Below, piece after piece: positions 25,260 to 37,005 of a DNA stretch of 64,000 nucleotides. Origin of the DNA: Vespula vulgaris (lineage: Eukaryota > Arthropoda > Insecta > Hymenoptera > Vespidae). The translations under genes and the position numbers were made by a program. The stretch lies in assembly GCF_905475345.1 (NCBI RefSeq), contig NC_066605.1, positions 3,807,501 to 3,871,500 of the forward strand, given 5' to 3'. The notes beneath the pieces are model-generated. The model saw only the letters and a program-made list of their open reading frames with translations, had not been told where the DNA came from and ran no database searches. Each line of letters starts with the position of its first letter. Position 1 is the first letter of the stretch.

Positions 25260-26700
25260 ATAAGTATACTTTGATCTTAACTATACGCCAAGGAGTTATA
25301 ATAAAATGGCACTGTGGCTGCCATACTTCCTATGATAGATTATTGATATATGCATTGTATAGGAACGATAATGTTGCCCACTTATTTCAACCTCTTTGAT
25401 CAATTCGTCTAATTGTCTCGAATAATGTTGGTAATCAATGCAAAAAAATTTGATTTTTGTTATGGTATGTAATAAATATTTGAGGATGTCTTCTAATTTT
25501 TTAATTCCTTCAATTAATTTGCTGTTATTATATGCTACTTTGGGTATTAAGAATTCGTTATCGATTTTCAAACTATTAGGCTTGATAATAAAATTATTAT
25601 TGATATCTATACATTTTTATGTAGAATTTAATTTGAATATGTTGTCTTTGATTCTACGAGAAACAATATATGATGGCATTGTATGTGGATTTCAGTTTTA
25701 TCTTTACCATGATATAACCGGCTATCACCATTCTCCAAACTAATAAACATAACTACATCTATCCTAATATTTTCAAAAAAGCAAGGCGGTTGTTTTACCT
25801 TTCATTTTCTATTTTAGTTAGAGCGCTCATGAATGTTTATTAGAAATTGAGACGTTTCTCTTTTCTGGATTGCGTCTGGGTTGCGTCTGGGTTCCAGTAA
25901 GCACATTATAGTGGAGTGATTTTCGATAATGACTATTTTGGTTTCGAAGCAAGCAATCTTTCTTCAACAATTCTGTTCAGTCTTTTTCATTCTTTTATTT
26001 AATGTGTCGAAATTTTTCTGAATAATTCCTAACCAGTTGTGTAAACTTTGATTAGTCCATTATAGACTAATTTTAAATTTAACGAGCTCAGTCTGATTTT
26101 TAAAGAACTGTACTTATTATCGTTATAGATAGCATTTATAATATTCTGGATCAGAATCGCTTATAGTTCCAAATAAAATTTTACTGATGTCCCTAACAAA
26201 GTTAAATACATTTTGGCCTTTACGTCCAGATGATGAAATTCTTAACCTAGTTCCTCTTATCTTAATCCGTAATATTCAATTATATTTCAATACTATGTAG
26301 CGTATTAGTCTATGTGTATTTACTACAGACGGTCTATAAGAGGGAAATCTCGAATAATAGCTTCTTTTCTTTTTGATCCAATGTGGATTTTTCACCTATT
26401 TGTACGTTACGAGAGTTCACGTTTCGTGAATACTCTAGTTGTGCCTAATTTTTCGAAATATAGGTGCTTTGTCGTATTTGAAGAACGTTTTGGAATTTTT
26501 CGCTCCTGACTACATGGAACTCCTACAGAACTGTCAACTATAACGGATTTGAGGTTTTGAAGATTCTTTCGTAACGCTTTAGAAGGACTTTCATGTACGC
26601 GACCATCGGTGGAAAATGTTAAAAGTTTGTTTCTAGAACGTAGTAACGTCAATAAATTTTTAATGATTAGCATGGACGATTATATTTTTGTTTTCCTTTT
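25260..26700 (-). pseudogene. Errantivirus env remnant (baculovirus F-like fusion protein type)
   Basis: Read on the minus strand, a less interrupted stretch ends with YFEKLGTTRVFTK at about 26450. The conserved region just after the expected furin-type cleavage site reads VFNFVRDISKILFGTISDSD at about 26213-26140. It is followed by EYY and a coiled-coil-like stretch. The LFGT-D block is the signature of env proteins of Gypsy/errantivirus elements, which are related to baculovirus fusion proteins. Multiple stops and frameshifts interrupt it, so no envelope protein can be made. The distal part (25296-25571) is open for 91 codons and may be the C-terminal half. Pol of the same orientation lies upstream (26.7-27.6 kb). 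Confidence 0.72.
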
Positions 26701-27605
26701 TTAATCAAAGATTTCGATATTTCCACAACCTTATGTAGAATTTCATAAGGATAATGCAGTTTTTGGACTCGTAATTCCCTTTTTATCTATACTAATTCTC
26801 CTATTTTCTAATTCTTCTTTGCCTCTTTATTTTGGAGCTATTCACTTGTAATTCATATATTTCGTTCTCAAGCCCCTGTAAGTATTCGTCATAAGTGCAT
26901 TTAATATAGTGAATAGCAGGATTTTCAACCTTACGAATGTAAACTAACTTATATGGGGTATACCCTGAGAAGTATTCTAGTTATAGGTGTAGTAAATAAT
27001 AAATAATCATTCCAATTATCTTGTCTGGCATAATTCTTTGAATAATCCTTTAATATTTAAATCCTTTACATTGGTTTGTGTTACATAGATATGTTGTCAT
27101 TATCATATATTTTATGCCAGTTAATTTCTCAAAATAAGTTTTGAATTAAATCTCGTTCCGTTATCTATAAGTATTGTTCTTGGACGACTATAATGAGGTA
27201 TGTAATTTTTCAGAGAAGTATCAGGACTTCTAGCTTGGTTGGCTCGTATAAGATTCTAATGATCAAGTCTAGAAATATTTTGTCAACGAACGCTGGCCAG
27301 TTAATGTGAATTTATTCCTTCAGTTTGTCTCTGATAAAGGTTCAACTATGTTCATTCCGATTTTCTTATTAAATCGCGTTGGTATATCCGTAATTACGAA
27401 AGTTATCTTCATTGACCGTCTCTTGACGATATTTTATATAATTATCAATATCAGATATTATTGTTGGCTAATAATAATTTTCAATAAACTCTTTTAATTT
27501 CTCGGTATCCTAACGATTTTAATAGGATTCAGTCTTCATCTGTCGTTATAATATGTCCAAGATATTGCAATTCAGGCATTCACATTTGTCCTTATATTTT
27601 AAGTA
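26700..27605 (-). pseudogene. Errantivirus-type Gypsy pol: RT end fused to integrase
   Basis: Minus strand, decreasing coordinates. PELQYLGHIITTDED near 27580-27535 is the end of the RT palm/thumb, followed by a TEKLKEFIENYY-like block. With no RNase H between them, the integrase core begins with ITDIPTRFNKKIGMNIVEPL (27400-27337) and NKFTLTGQRSLTKYF. The second catalytic block is RPRTILIDNGTRFNSK (27186-27139). A later stretch, PYKLVYIRKVENPAIHYIKC (about 26950-26890), is the integrase C-terminal region. The first catalytic Asp appears to be Asn (MNIV for MDIV). RNase H and the integrase zinc domain are deleted. It leads into the env remnant. Confidence 0.75.
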
Positions 27606-27639
27606 ATAAGATCTCTTCAAATAATAAGATCCATCCCGC

Positions 27640-27970
27640 TACTTGTATATATAAATCTTTTTCTTCGTTATCAAATGCTTTACGATTTGTTAGTACTTTA
27701 AAAAGAATTTGTAACAAATAAACCTTGAATGAAATTTATTTCACTGGTGTACTTTAATACTGCATCTGTAGTTTTTTGTGTGTAATAGACTGTGTAAAAA
27801 AATTGACCTACAGAATTCTTTTGCATTAATATCGCATAAAAACCATATTTGCATGTATCGGTATGTATTGTCTGTTTTCGTTCCTGTACGATACAATTTA
27901 TTCTTCAGATATTATAGAACATGGGGTATCATTTTCAAGTTGAGGAAATATGTAGATAAAAAAAAATCCG
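27640..27970 (-). pseudogene. RNase H fragment of a different Gypsy element
   Basis: The minus-strand frames read GYGFYAILMQKNSVGQ, then YYTQKTTDAVLKYTSEINF (about 27770-27720), and NRKAFDNEEKDLYI with WILL (about 27690-27640). This is the order of Ty3/Gypsy RNase H (substrate-binding YxSRKTTxAExxY type, then the TDxxA-like block). The SRKTT-style motif belongs to Mag/mdg3-like lineages rather than errantiviruses, and it sits upstream of an RT end. It therefore seems to be a separate fragment abutting the errantivirus at about 27.6 kb. Confidence 0.6.
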
Positions 27971-28406
27971 AGTTTAGGCATTTTTAGTCAAGAAGTAGTC
28001 TTCGATTATGTGCCTAACGATAAATAAATAACGAAAGTAGACAAAACGTAATGTGGATCTGATTATAATATACTTTCAAAACATTCATGAGCCAATATGG
28101 TTACCAGAACAAATTTATAAAAACGGAGTTCAGAAACAGGGCTTTCTTCTGTACAAATTGTCTATCATTGCGGGACTAGTATAAACGCAACGTAATGCGC
28201 TTCGCAGTTACGCGTTACAACATAACATAAAATTTGGGTTCTTCGAGCTAAATTCTAATGATGTTCTTGCATCAGGATGCAGATCAAGGAAGAAGCGAAA
28301 TTATCGTGAAAGGGGTGAGCATCAGCCGGACTTTCATAGATCTGATACTTTACAAGTCGTGTCGTTTATTTTTTGAGTTTCTTATCATTTCTTATCTTCT
28401 TTTACA

Positions 28407-29815
28407 ATGGAACCATCTGTCGCATTTATCTTAAGTGATTTGAAGCTTAAACCGCGAATCTTTAAAGTTAACAGTTTTAAGAATAGGATCAATACTTATG
28501 AAGAAGAGAGATCATTAAGAAAATGAAAGCTACAAATCGATTATGTGAAGGAAGCCTTCGCTAAATTTAATGATGTTCAATTGACATTGTTGAGTTCCCT
28601 CTTAGTTATAGAGCTATATTTAAATGAAAAATTCAGTTTTATCGAATATGGCTGTATTCTCTGCTACGGCACAGTACTATGGTCTTTCGTTGATGGCCAC
28701 AGTTTAATTTCAGAACGGTAATCAACGGTAACAATGAATGCCGATAATAGGTCTCAGGCACATTTTATATTCGAAAATATGTTTATATATAAAATATATT
28801 TTATATTCGAAAAATGTGATATTTGATAAAGGCGGAAAAGATGAAAATGTATTCAAACGTAAAGCACACCCCGCTGAGACAATCGGTCGACACATCGTTA
28901 AACTGTTTTTCAATGAAGAAGATTGCATTTAGCGAAAACGGCCTTGCGAACTCAAAGTTACATATTCACAAAACATTCATTATTGAAAAATCTATTGTTA
29001 GCGTGATATAGCGAAACTCGGATATTACGCTAAAACGTCATGGATTATATTGTTTACGTGAAACTCCCTTCAGCAGTGGTATGATTTTCATTACCACTTG
29101 TTATATTACGTCAGATCGAATCTTACAATCCAACTACGCATCTATATTTTCAAATATCGTATGCAAAAGACGGTTGATGCAAAGATTTACGACCCCTCGT
29201 TGAGTCAAACCGCTAGTTGAGAAATTTAAAAATTATGCAAGCATTCAACATTGAAATCGTGGGAATCATTGCTTAAGTAATGAAGATAACCGATGACATG
29301 TGTTTTGTTTAGGACATTGCACTTCATGGTTAATGAGAGGCCGCGGTTGAAGTTTACAAACATCATTTTGTGCGTGTATGAGTGAAACGCTCTTGGCCTA
29401 CGAGGCACTTTATATTCAGACTTATATCTTCTACGTCCGATTTTGACCAATCCTAACTTGTCCACTTATTTCCTCAATAGAAAGCTCAATAATAAGTACA
29501 CTTGAAGCCGTTAGGACATAGATTATCAATATCACGACGCTCTGCGTGTCAATGAGTGAATATCTACAGGAATTAACAGTACGGAGGAAATGACATCAAG
29601 ATAAAGCAGACGATATCCAGATCGGCATGCTCATCTATTTCAAAGAAGACGATACCTTGTTTATGCGATGGATGTTAGACTGCATCATCACGAACGATGC
29701 CATTTTGGTAAGGATGGCATTGTTCACATAGCAAAGGTCCGAATGACCACGGAAATGTAAAAGCGAAGCGTGCAAAATCTTTACCCTCTGCCAATTGAGG
29801 CAGACATCACGCATA
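28407..29815 (+). pseudogene. BEL/Pao retrotransposon, internally deleted, plus strand
   Basis: ATG at 28407 opens a gag N-terminus: MEPSVAFILSDLKLKPRIFK, then NRINTYEEERSLRK, YVKEAFAKFNDVQLTLL, the helical LKxxR...F...Q pattern of BEL/Pao gag. About 900 bp later the extreme C-terminus of pol follows: EYLQELTVRRK at about 29560, then IQIGMLIYFKEDDTLFMRWM (29604-29660) and KDGIVHIAKVRMTTEM with NLYPLPIEADI (29700-29815), the DUF5641 domain. Protease, RT, RNase H and integrase are almost wholly missing; 28.7-29.5 kb has only unreadable fragments. The gag start is nearly the same as that of the minus-strand element at 60.4-60.65 kb, so both belong to one family. Confidence 0.8.
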
Positions 29816-30294
29816 ACATTTAATTATATTATAATTTTGATTTCTTTATTTGATTAAGTCAAGTAACTTATCAATTCAATTATCTCATAAATTCAACAGT
29901 TTATAAATCATTTACAAAAAAAAAAAACACGTATATTATCATACAAACTTAACTATGCACGAATCAATATATATAATGCTGATGTAACATTAATCGACAA
30001 CCTCATAATGAATATCATACCTTAGCCAATCTCCAACGAATACTTTTTTTCTTCTTCATTTTGAACGACTGTTCAACAGGGGCGGTATGTTGATACACAC
30101 GTGCATACTATCAGCGATTCACAATACTATTTTCTAAGAGCCTTTAATAATGCATGTAGCGTTTAATCATCCCTTTTCCAATTTCATTATTGTTTTTATA
30201 GATAATTTGAAAAAATCATCTTGGCGATCAACCTCTACATTTCGAGCTAAAAACGGTAAGACAACCGAATTTGTCTATCATCCTCGAAGGTAAC
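29816..30294. other. Non-coding flank of BEL/Pao remnant
   Basis: AT-rich, and could hold the 3' LTR, but no partner copy was found to define it. Confidence 0.4.
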
Positions 30295-31015
30295 CAATAC
30301 AATTAATTCTTAGGATTGTTATTGATAGGAGTACCAAAGGTCTTTAGACTAATTGATTTAGGATGGCATTGTGTCCTTTCGTGATAGCGATTAGATTCAG
30401 TTTGCAATGGTAGAGCACATGTTGCACTATCTCATTGGCCACATTACACCTTCAGTATCTTTTGTTATTATTTTCGAAGCTGTTGGATTTTATTTAGCAG
30501 TGAATAGTCGAAACGGGTGCGGAGGATAAATCGCCAGTCCATAAAACGGCAAAAGATTCCATCTACAATTTGATGAAGTTGTCATTGATGTGATTTAAAA
30601 CACTTTACTTCAGTCTGGCTTGGCAAGGTGTCGATTTCGGAACTAATCACATTGCACTTCGGGGAGAAGTCTCAACCTACTTTGCGTGGATTATGGATTC
30701 ATTAGGGTTCAACTCGAGATGTCCATTTGATCAGCAAATGTTCATCCCACTTGCTAGTCTTCTTATCGTGGAGTGTAAACGAGTTCACGTGTTGGTGATT
30801 TCTGCCAAATCGTTATACTATTTTGCCTTCGTTGATTCTATGCTATCGTTGAAGTATCTCATGCCCCGTCTTTCCTGATCCTTCTCTCAATTATGTCTTT
30901 GAGGAGCTTAGCCGGAAATGATTTTAAATTGCAGGATTTCAGCAGTCATTGTATCTCGGAATAGTTGGGATATGTCCGCTAAGACGTTAACTGGTAGCAT
31001 GTTGGCAGAATTCTT
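30295..31015 (-). pseudogene. R2/R4-like non-LTR retrotransposon 3' end, copy D2
   Basis: Diverged duplicate of 24061-24880 in the same orientation. The minus strand gives DWRFILRTRFDYSLLNKIQ (about 30535), then IVQHVLYHCKLNLIAITKGH and NAILNQL (about 30440-30350). Both copies begin, on the plus strand, with AATTCTTAGGATTGTTA, marking the common 3' end of the element. The basic residue before HN is Gly here and Arg in D1. Stops in both copies show that they are dead. Confidence 0.55.
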
Positions 31016-34000
31016 GTGATTTTTTTTTTTATCTTTTTTACTACCTTCGAATATATCATGTCGAATATATCATTAATCGAATACATTAATACAAAGTATT
31101 TATAAATGTTCTTCTAGATTTGAGAAATGTCATACACAACGCGAAGGAAATGCCTGAAATTTGGATAATGTTGAGCCATATATTTTTTATTTTGTTTTTC
31201 TCTTAGCAGAGGTCTAATGAATTTTTCAATTCTATGTTATCTTAAATTACTCTGGAAAATACCCAACGTTTTGCTAAGGTTCTGCATCTATGTTAGTATA
31301 ATAATTATTGAAAGAGCTATGACTGTACATCGACTTTTCATAAAATTAATTTGCATTCAACGCATCAATTCGTTCTGCCATGAGGGTGATTTTTCTTATG
31401 CAGTTCTTTTTGTTGTTTTTTCGCTCTCTTTTTCTTTATTTTAGTCGCAATAACTCTGCATTTGATCTTCGTAGGACCAAAGTTTAATTTAATCGATTGA
31501 TTGCAAAGGATCAATTGTATTTCAATTCTTAATATTTTAGCTTGTTCTAGATAATCGAGATGAAAATTAGACGAACTTTCGATTTTATAGGAATTTTAAT
31601 ATAATAGTTTAATATAATAACCCAAAGTAATTACTTTTCTAAGATTATTTTATTATACCTAAGGATACTGAATTTTGCTCCCTTTGTTTACAAACAGGTG
31701 CTCTTACACCTTTCGTTTTAATTTCTACATATATATTTTACTGTCTCTTACAAGAATTCTGTTTATTTTGGCTTATTACTAAAATTTTTAGACTCTAACA
31801 CGTGCACGAGTAACTGAATTCTAACATGTGCACAACGCAATTTCATGGCTCTACATCTAATTGAAGTTTAAAACATACTCTTTAATAAAGTTTTTTACAC
31901 TATTACTTAGGTATATTTAGCAATTTTGGAAACTTATTTTAGTTCAATTACTATAAAAATCACGAAATCTTCGTAAAAAATATATAATTTACCACTATGA
32001 GTTCAAACATTTAAATAGAATTGTCAACTATATTCTCGCAGTATGATGAGCTGAACATCTCCAGTAACTATTATAGTTATTATAATTTTAAATATGTTGC
32101 TTTCAACTATCTCGAAATTAATTTAATTATTATTCCTGAAGTTAAAGTAACTATTTACTCTTAAAGTTTGCCTTTTATATTGCCTTCTACATACAATTAA
32201 AATTAGTATGCCTATTGTATATTGGCGTTTGGTCTAGGAGGATCACTACTTTGTCTTGTTATATAATGTCTTGCGATCCCGAAATTTTCATTGGGTGTTA
32301 ATAATTGCTTAAAGGATGAACTGAATTCACATTGCTGCTATTTTACGACCATACTGATGATCTTTAACCCTCATTTTGCTATTATTATATTTGCGCCAAG
32401 CTTAAGATTAATTATTCTGACATACCCTTTATGTATTCGATATACCGTCGAAAACAATGAAATAACACACTGAGAATAGTGTCTTTTCAAGCTTGTTTGT
32501 TTTTATTATGTTTTGTCATTATATATATATTACAACAAATTGAAAATGATTTCGTCAAAATCCATGAAAATATCATACTTTGATATAACGATTGTTAAAG
32601 ATTTTTTTTTCGAAATATTTTAGAAGTGTACCCATCTTATTGAAGATGAAAAGTAATTATATATACACCTATTTTAAATGAAACAAAAATATTGCATTGT
32701 TTCTAGAAAACATACCACGGTATAGTTCTATATTTTATCTATATATTGATAGTAGTCTCATACAATGCAGCAAATTCACTTAGCAAATTTTAAATTGATA
32801 TTTTTTATGAATTTGAACTTCTGGTTATTACTCTTCGTGCTAATGTATTTAATGAAAATAGGTGTTCAAAGTAGTTATTATCATCAACATCTATAGGCAT
32901 GTGTTCAGAATTTTTTTTGCTCGATCTGCAATAGTATATTTTTTAAAAATGCCGGTTTGATTAATTGGGAATATCTATCTTGTCTAGTGTTAATCACGGC
33001 CTAATTTAATAGATTTAATATTCGAATATACTTTAAGATAAATATTTTTAATTTAAGCTTATGGCACACAAGAGCTTGTTCGGTTAAATATTTCATTTTC
33101 TTGTTTAAGTAGCTTTTTAAAAGTTCTATAATATTTGTTAATTTGTTCCTATACGCCGTCGTTAGTTTTTTCTACAGAGATTTTTATTAATTGTTATATG
33201 TTAGATTCAGGAATAATCAAGACGCAATATGAGTTCATCTTCGAATACAATGAATAACTTTAGAATTAGTATGGTGACATGTGGATTTATTGTATGTCTG
33301 TAGATAGTAGTCGAAGAGAAGAATAGATTTTTCAATGAATTACAAGATAGATTTTCGGAAAAAAAATTAAGGAAAGGGACGGGTTTGTTTTAGAAAGCTG
33401 GTGAGATTTAGTAAAGACATTATAGGATGTGAAAAAGTGTAGGTGATGTTAAGGGGGTCTTGTGGTATAGTAGAGATATCTGGGTTTTTAAATTTTATAA
33501 TGATACGTGCAGTAGTTACAATAATAATGATAGTTGTAGTAATCGTAGTAATAATATTAATCATAGTAGCGATGATAGTAACAAAAAAAGGAAGGATGAC
33601 GTAAAGTGGAACGTAATACTAGTTTTGTTTGGTTTATGAACAGCTCGATATTTTGTTTATTATCAATATGCACTGAATTTATTTCTTGTTATAATATTCG
33701 CATGGCTAGTGCTCATCATACTAAATAAAATCTTATATAATAAAACCAAGAGAATTTACAATAATTGGCCTTATCAATATTGCAAGTTAATCGAATGGTG
33801 TTTTGTGGATACAAACATTCATGACTATCTTTCCTTACATTTATCTAACCCTCAAGATTACAATAAGGATTAATATTGTATTACGAAGCGAGGTTTGATT
33901 AATGTTAGTTTTCTATTATTTGAAGAATTTATGCATTTTTATAAGCAAAGATATTATTCCAAGAAATCTTCTAAACTGTATATGTCTCCAGAAGTGTTAG

Positions 34001-34339
34001 ATGAGTCTAAGGATCTAAAAATTATAAAGATGCAGCGAGATAACGTGAGTTTGATAACTGCTGAAAGGCATCGATTTCTTTTGTTTTAAGTGAACAGGTA
34101 AACATAAATACCCTCAATTCATAAAATTTTAATGAATAAACAAGAAGAATACTTGCAACAATTTGCGTTGTAAAATGCAAAAGAAACAATTGGATTGAAT
34201 TATTAATCCTATACAATTCGCTATGTTGTACGTACGGACCAGCGATGATAATCGATTTGATAATTTCTTCTTAATCGTTAGAGTTGTAGACTTAGACTGT
34301 AGGCTTAGATACTGTTGAATGAATGTTTACAGCAAAATA
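31016..34339. other. AT-rich non-coding stretch, nothing recognised
   Basis: Short ORFs lack family motifs. Around 33.45-33.60 kb there is an irregular ATAATGATAGT-type trinucleotide-like patch. Confidence 0.45.
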
Positions 34340-34344
34340 CCGTT

Positions 34345-34640
34345 TGTCGCGTTCCCGCAAATTAATGGAAGAACGCGATTTCTTTAAAGGAGCTCGTGAG
34401 GTAGATGTGTGATAAAAGACACTTCGTGAATTGAATATTTCAAGTAATTAGATACATACGTTGCGATAAACGTGTTTCATTAGTTGTGTTGGTTACTCTG
34501 AATGAGGAATGATGCTTGAGACTCGGTTGTCTTATTAGGAGAAAGTACTGTGAATCCTTGAAGGTGCAATCTGGATGTACGTCTGAATTATAAATATAAT
34601 ACTAGCGTACATGAAGGAACCAATTATGATATGGATTAAT
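34345..34640 (+). repeat. Repeat Q, copy a
   Basis: Shares with the copies at 57.0, 57.76 and 58.3 kb: GCAAATTAATGGAAGAACGC, GAGGTAGATG, ACACTTCGTGAATTGA and AGGAGAAAGTACTGTGAATC. The GCGTTC/GAACGC arms around GCAAATTAAT can form a hairpin. It lies directly upstream of the pol C-terminus of the env-bearing element. Whether it belongs to that element or another is unclear. Confidence 0.7.
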
Positions 34641-35040
34641 CTTTGTGAAAGTAACATGAACACCCAGCAACGAATCGTTAATTCAAATTAATAAATTTGA
34701 AATATACGACGGTTACTTAATTAAATTAATAACGATACCTCACGAATTACAAGATCGTACAAGAGAATAATTAATTCAAAGGAAAAATCAAAGTAACGAT
34801 ACGACAAAAGAATAAATTTTACACAATTTAAACCGACAAATCGTGTATTCTTATTTAAGAGATTTAAATCGGGAAAATTCGGCAATCAATATAGGGGGTA
34901 CAAAAATAATCGAAATGTTAAATAAAGACAATGTTAAAATCAGAATTGAAGGAAATATTGAAATACTTCATCTTGACGGATTTAGAATTTCATATATTAA
35001 ATCTGACGAACGAATGAAAATATTATAATAATAATAAATA
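34641..35040 (+). pseudogene. Env-bearing LTR element P: integrase/pol C-terminus
   Basis: Broken frames read INSKEKSK, RYDKRI, then TQFKPTNRVFLF at about 34760-34850. An open stretch from 34843 has INIGGTKIIEMLNKDNVKIR and IEGNIEILHLDGFRISYIKS. This is the end of Gypsy-type pol: a KEKSKxxYD helix, an FKPGDxVFL strand, a GPY-like core and the VHLNRL-type strand. The equivalents in the two minus-strand copies lie at 49450-49690 and 54480-54660. Pol upstream of this is absent. The env reading frame begins about 50 bp further on. Confidence 0.72.
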
Positions 35041-35071
35041 AGAAACTGAACAACAATAGTTTTATTTTCAG

Positions 35072-37005
35072 ATGACTTCTATAATAGCACTGGTAGTCCG
35101 GATACTAATATTATAACTGAATCCGACTAATGTGATAATAAGCTACGCCATAAATCAAGATAGATACAAATTAATAATTTCGGTAATATTACGATCATCC
35201 AATGTAAGATTGAGTTAGATCATGCAATTAAAAACTGCGGGAGGTTCTCTCACATATCTCAATATCTTCCTAAGAAAATATTCCATGGACTTAGATAAAC
35301 CATGGAGTTGGAACAAATCATACAGCATCGAGATCAATGACATTTGCTGGGAAGAAGGTAGATAACGACGAAGAATATCATAGAAGTTCGTATAGCGATC
35401 CTTATAGTTAGGATGATCTAATAGTAACTGCATTTTTTTAAAATAATGCCTCGAAATTATTTAGTTACCGTTAGAATAAATGCAGGAAAAATATATTTAC
35501 AATCTGGAATTATATACGACGTTGGAGCTGGACAATGTAGTATTGATCTGGACGGAGGAAATACCTTTTAGAACTTATTACTTGTGAAATCTTACGATCT
35601 ATACGATCCATACGAAGTATAGCTTACTATACGAAAGAATAACCGACAAGATCGAAGATGTACTAAACAATCAGAAACAAATCATTTAATGATTCATTGT
35701 TCACAATGTGCTGTTCATAATGATTTACGATATCAAGCAAAAGAGGCGTCATTCTTGACCGATTTTGATGAACAAGATCTCATTTTAAAGATAAAAATTA
35801 TATATTAATTCTATTTTTCCAACTTTTGAAAAGGTTTTATTTTCTTCGAAAAAATCGTGTTAAAATATGGTATTTTTTCGAGAATAGTTTATTCACAAAT
35901 TTAAAGCTTTTTCATAAATTCGAAAAATAGGATTAAAATATATTAAATCTTTGTCTTCAAAATGAAATCTTGTATATAAAAATCTATCAAGAATTACGCC
36001 TGTTCTACTTGATATTGTAAATCATTATAAAGGGATGTTGAACAACCTTAACCATTCAAGATATAGTATTCGCCTTATCTTCAAAAGCGATATACTCAGT
36101 TTCTGGATACACTCTATTTAAAACGGAACATTTTAAATTGATTATTTTTGAAATCAAGCGAGGAAAACAGATTCTTGAGTAGTAGGAAAATCAATTTAGA
36201 CATTTTCATCTACATAAATTTTAAATTCGTCTATGCATAAAAGTACATCCCGAAAATCATATCTTGCGAATAAAACAATTGTAATGCGATATATGATTCA
36301 GTAATGTAATTTGGAATAAAACACGCTCAAAAATACCTTATCAATCTCTATTCAAGCACCAGATAGATATCTTTACATACCATCTTATGAAAGGACCTGG
36401 GTATGTGGTCATCATAGCAAAAGAGGTCATTCACATAGTGCAGTGCATTGCTGTCGAAGTAGGCGTAGCAAAAAAAAAGCAAAAATAGTATAATTAGTCA
36501 TCTGTTCTTAGGAAAAACCAATCTTTTTTTAACAATTAAATTTAAACAAGCTATCAAGTGATATGCAACACTGTAGTACCACCAATGTTGTATTTAGAAA
36601 ACTCTTGATACAAATTTCAGGTGGTCTTAATTCCAAATCTATTAGACGAAGCTACCCTAGAAAAAATCACTACCAACACATTAGATAAATGGAATGAAAT
36701 TTCTCACCTTCGAAAACCTTACCGCTGTATTTTCGAGATTTTTTGTTACAATTCGGAGCATTAAATTGATCATAGATAGAATTATTCATGGATATAATCA
36801 TTTATGGATGGTAATTGTATTTAATAGGAGCAATCTGGGACGCCTTAGCGCACTTGGTACTGCATTTAATGCGCAGACCATTAATCAAAGTAGCAATAAT
36901 ACCGAAGGAACAATAATAAGCAATCTGACAATGAAATCGAAGAAGTTGGAAACACTGTATTATAAATTATTGCACCAAAGGAATCAGTGTCCTTATCGCT
37001 AAAGA
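35072..37005 (+). pseudogene. Env glycoprotein pseudogene of LTR element P (chuvirus-type, tentative)
   Basis: TTTTATTTTCAG ends at 35071, immediately before ATG (35072), followed by a hydrophobic start MTSIIALVVRILIL that could be a signal peptide. Downstream, broken frames give DLDKPWSWNKSYSIEIND (about 35300), then VRINAGKIYLQSG, GAGQCSIDLDGGNTF (35470-35570), YHLMKGPGYVVIIAKEVIHI with VQC (36390-36450), CNTVVPPMLYLENS (36570-36605) and a membrane-anchor region, FFVTIRSIKLIIDRIIHGY (36740-36800). Cys-rich ectodomain blocks, a C-terminal anchor and the position after pol identify an envelope. The motif order resembles glycoproteins of chuvirus-like viruses and the related env genes of arthropod LTR elements; this is from memory and unverified. 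A MITE (35717-36030) interrupts it, with many stops as well. Confidence 0.6.
35717..36030 (+). mobile_element. Foldback MITE copy M3 inserted in env
   Basis: About 314 bp with terminal inverted repeats of at least 70 bp. The left arm has ATAATGATTTACGATATCAA and CTTGACCGATTTTGATGAAC; the reverse complement of the right arm has ATAATGATTTACAATATCAA and TTCTTGATAGATTTTTATA. The AAAAAATCGTGTTAAAA centre is shared with M2 and M4. It interrupts the env homology: matching sequence resumes at about 36040 and is continuous in the minus-strand copies near 53.6 kb. It carries no ORF, so it depended on a transposase elsewhere. Confidence 0.85.

Noticed and set aside
35215..35433. 72-codon minus-strand ORF
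   Set aside because: It is antisense to env of element P; the plus-strand reading has homologues in the other two copies.
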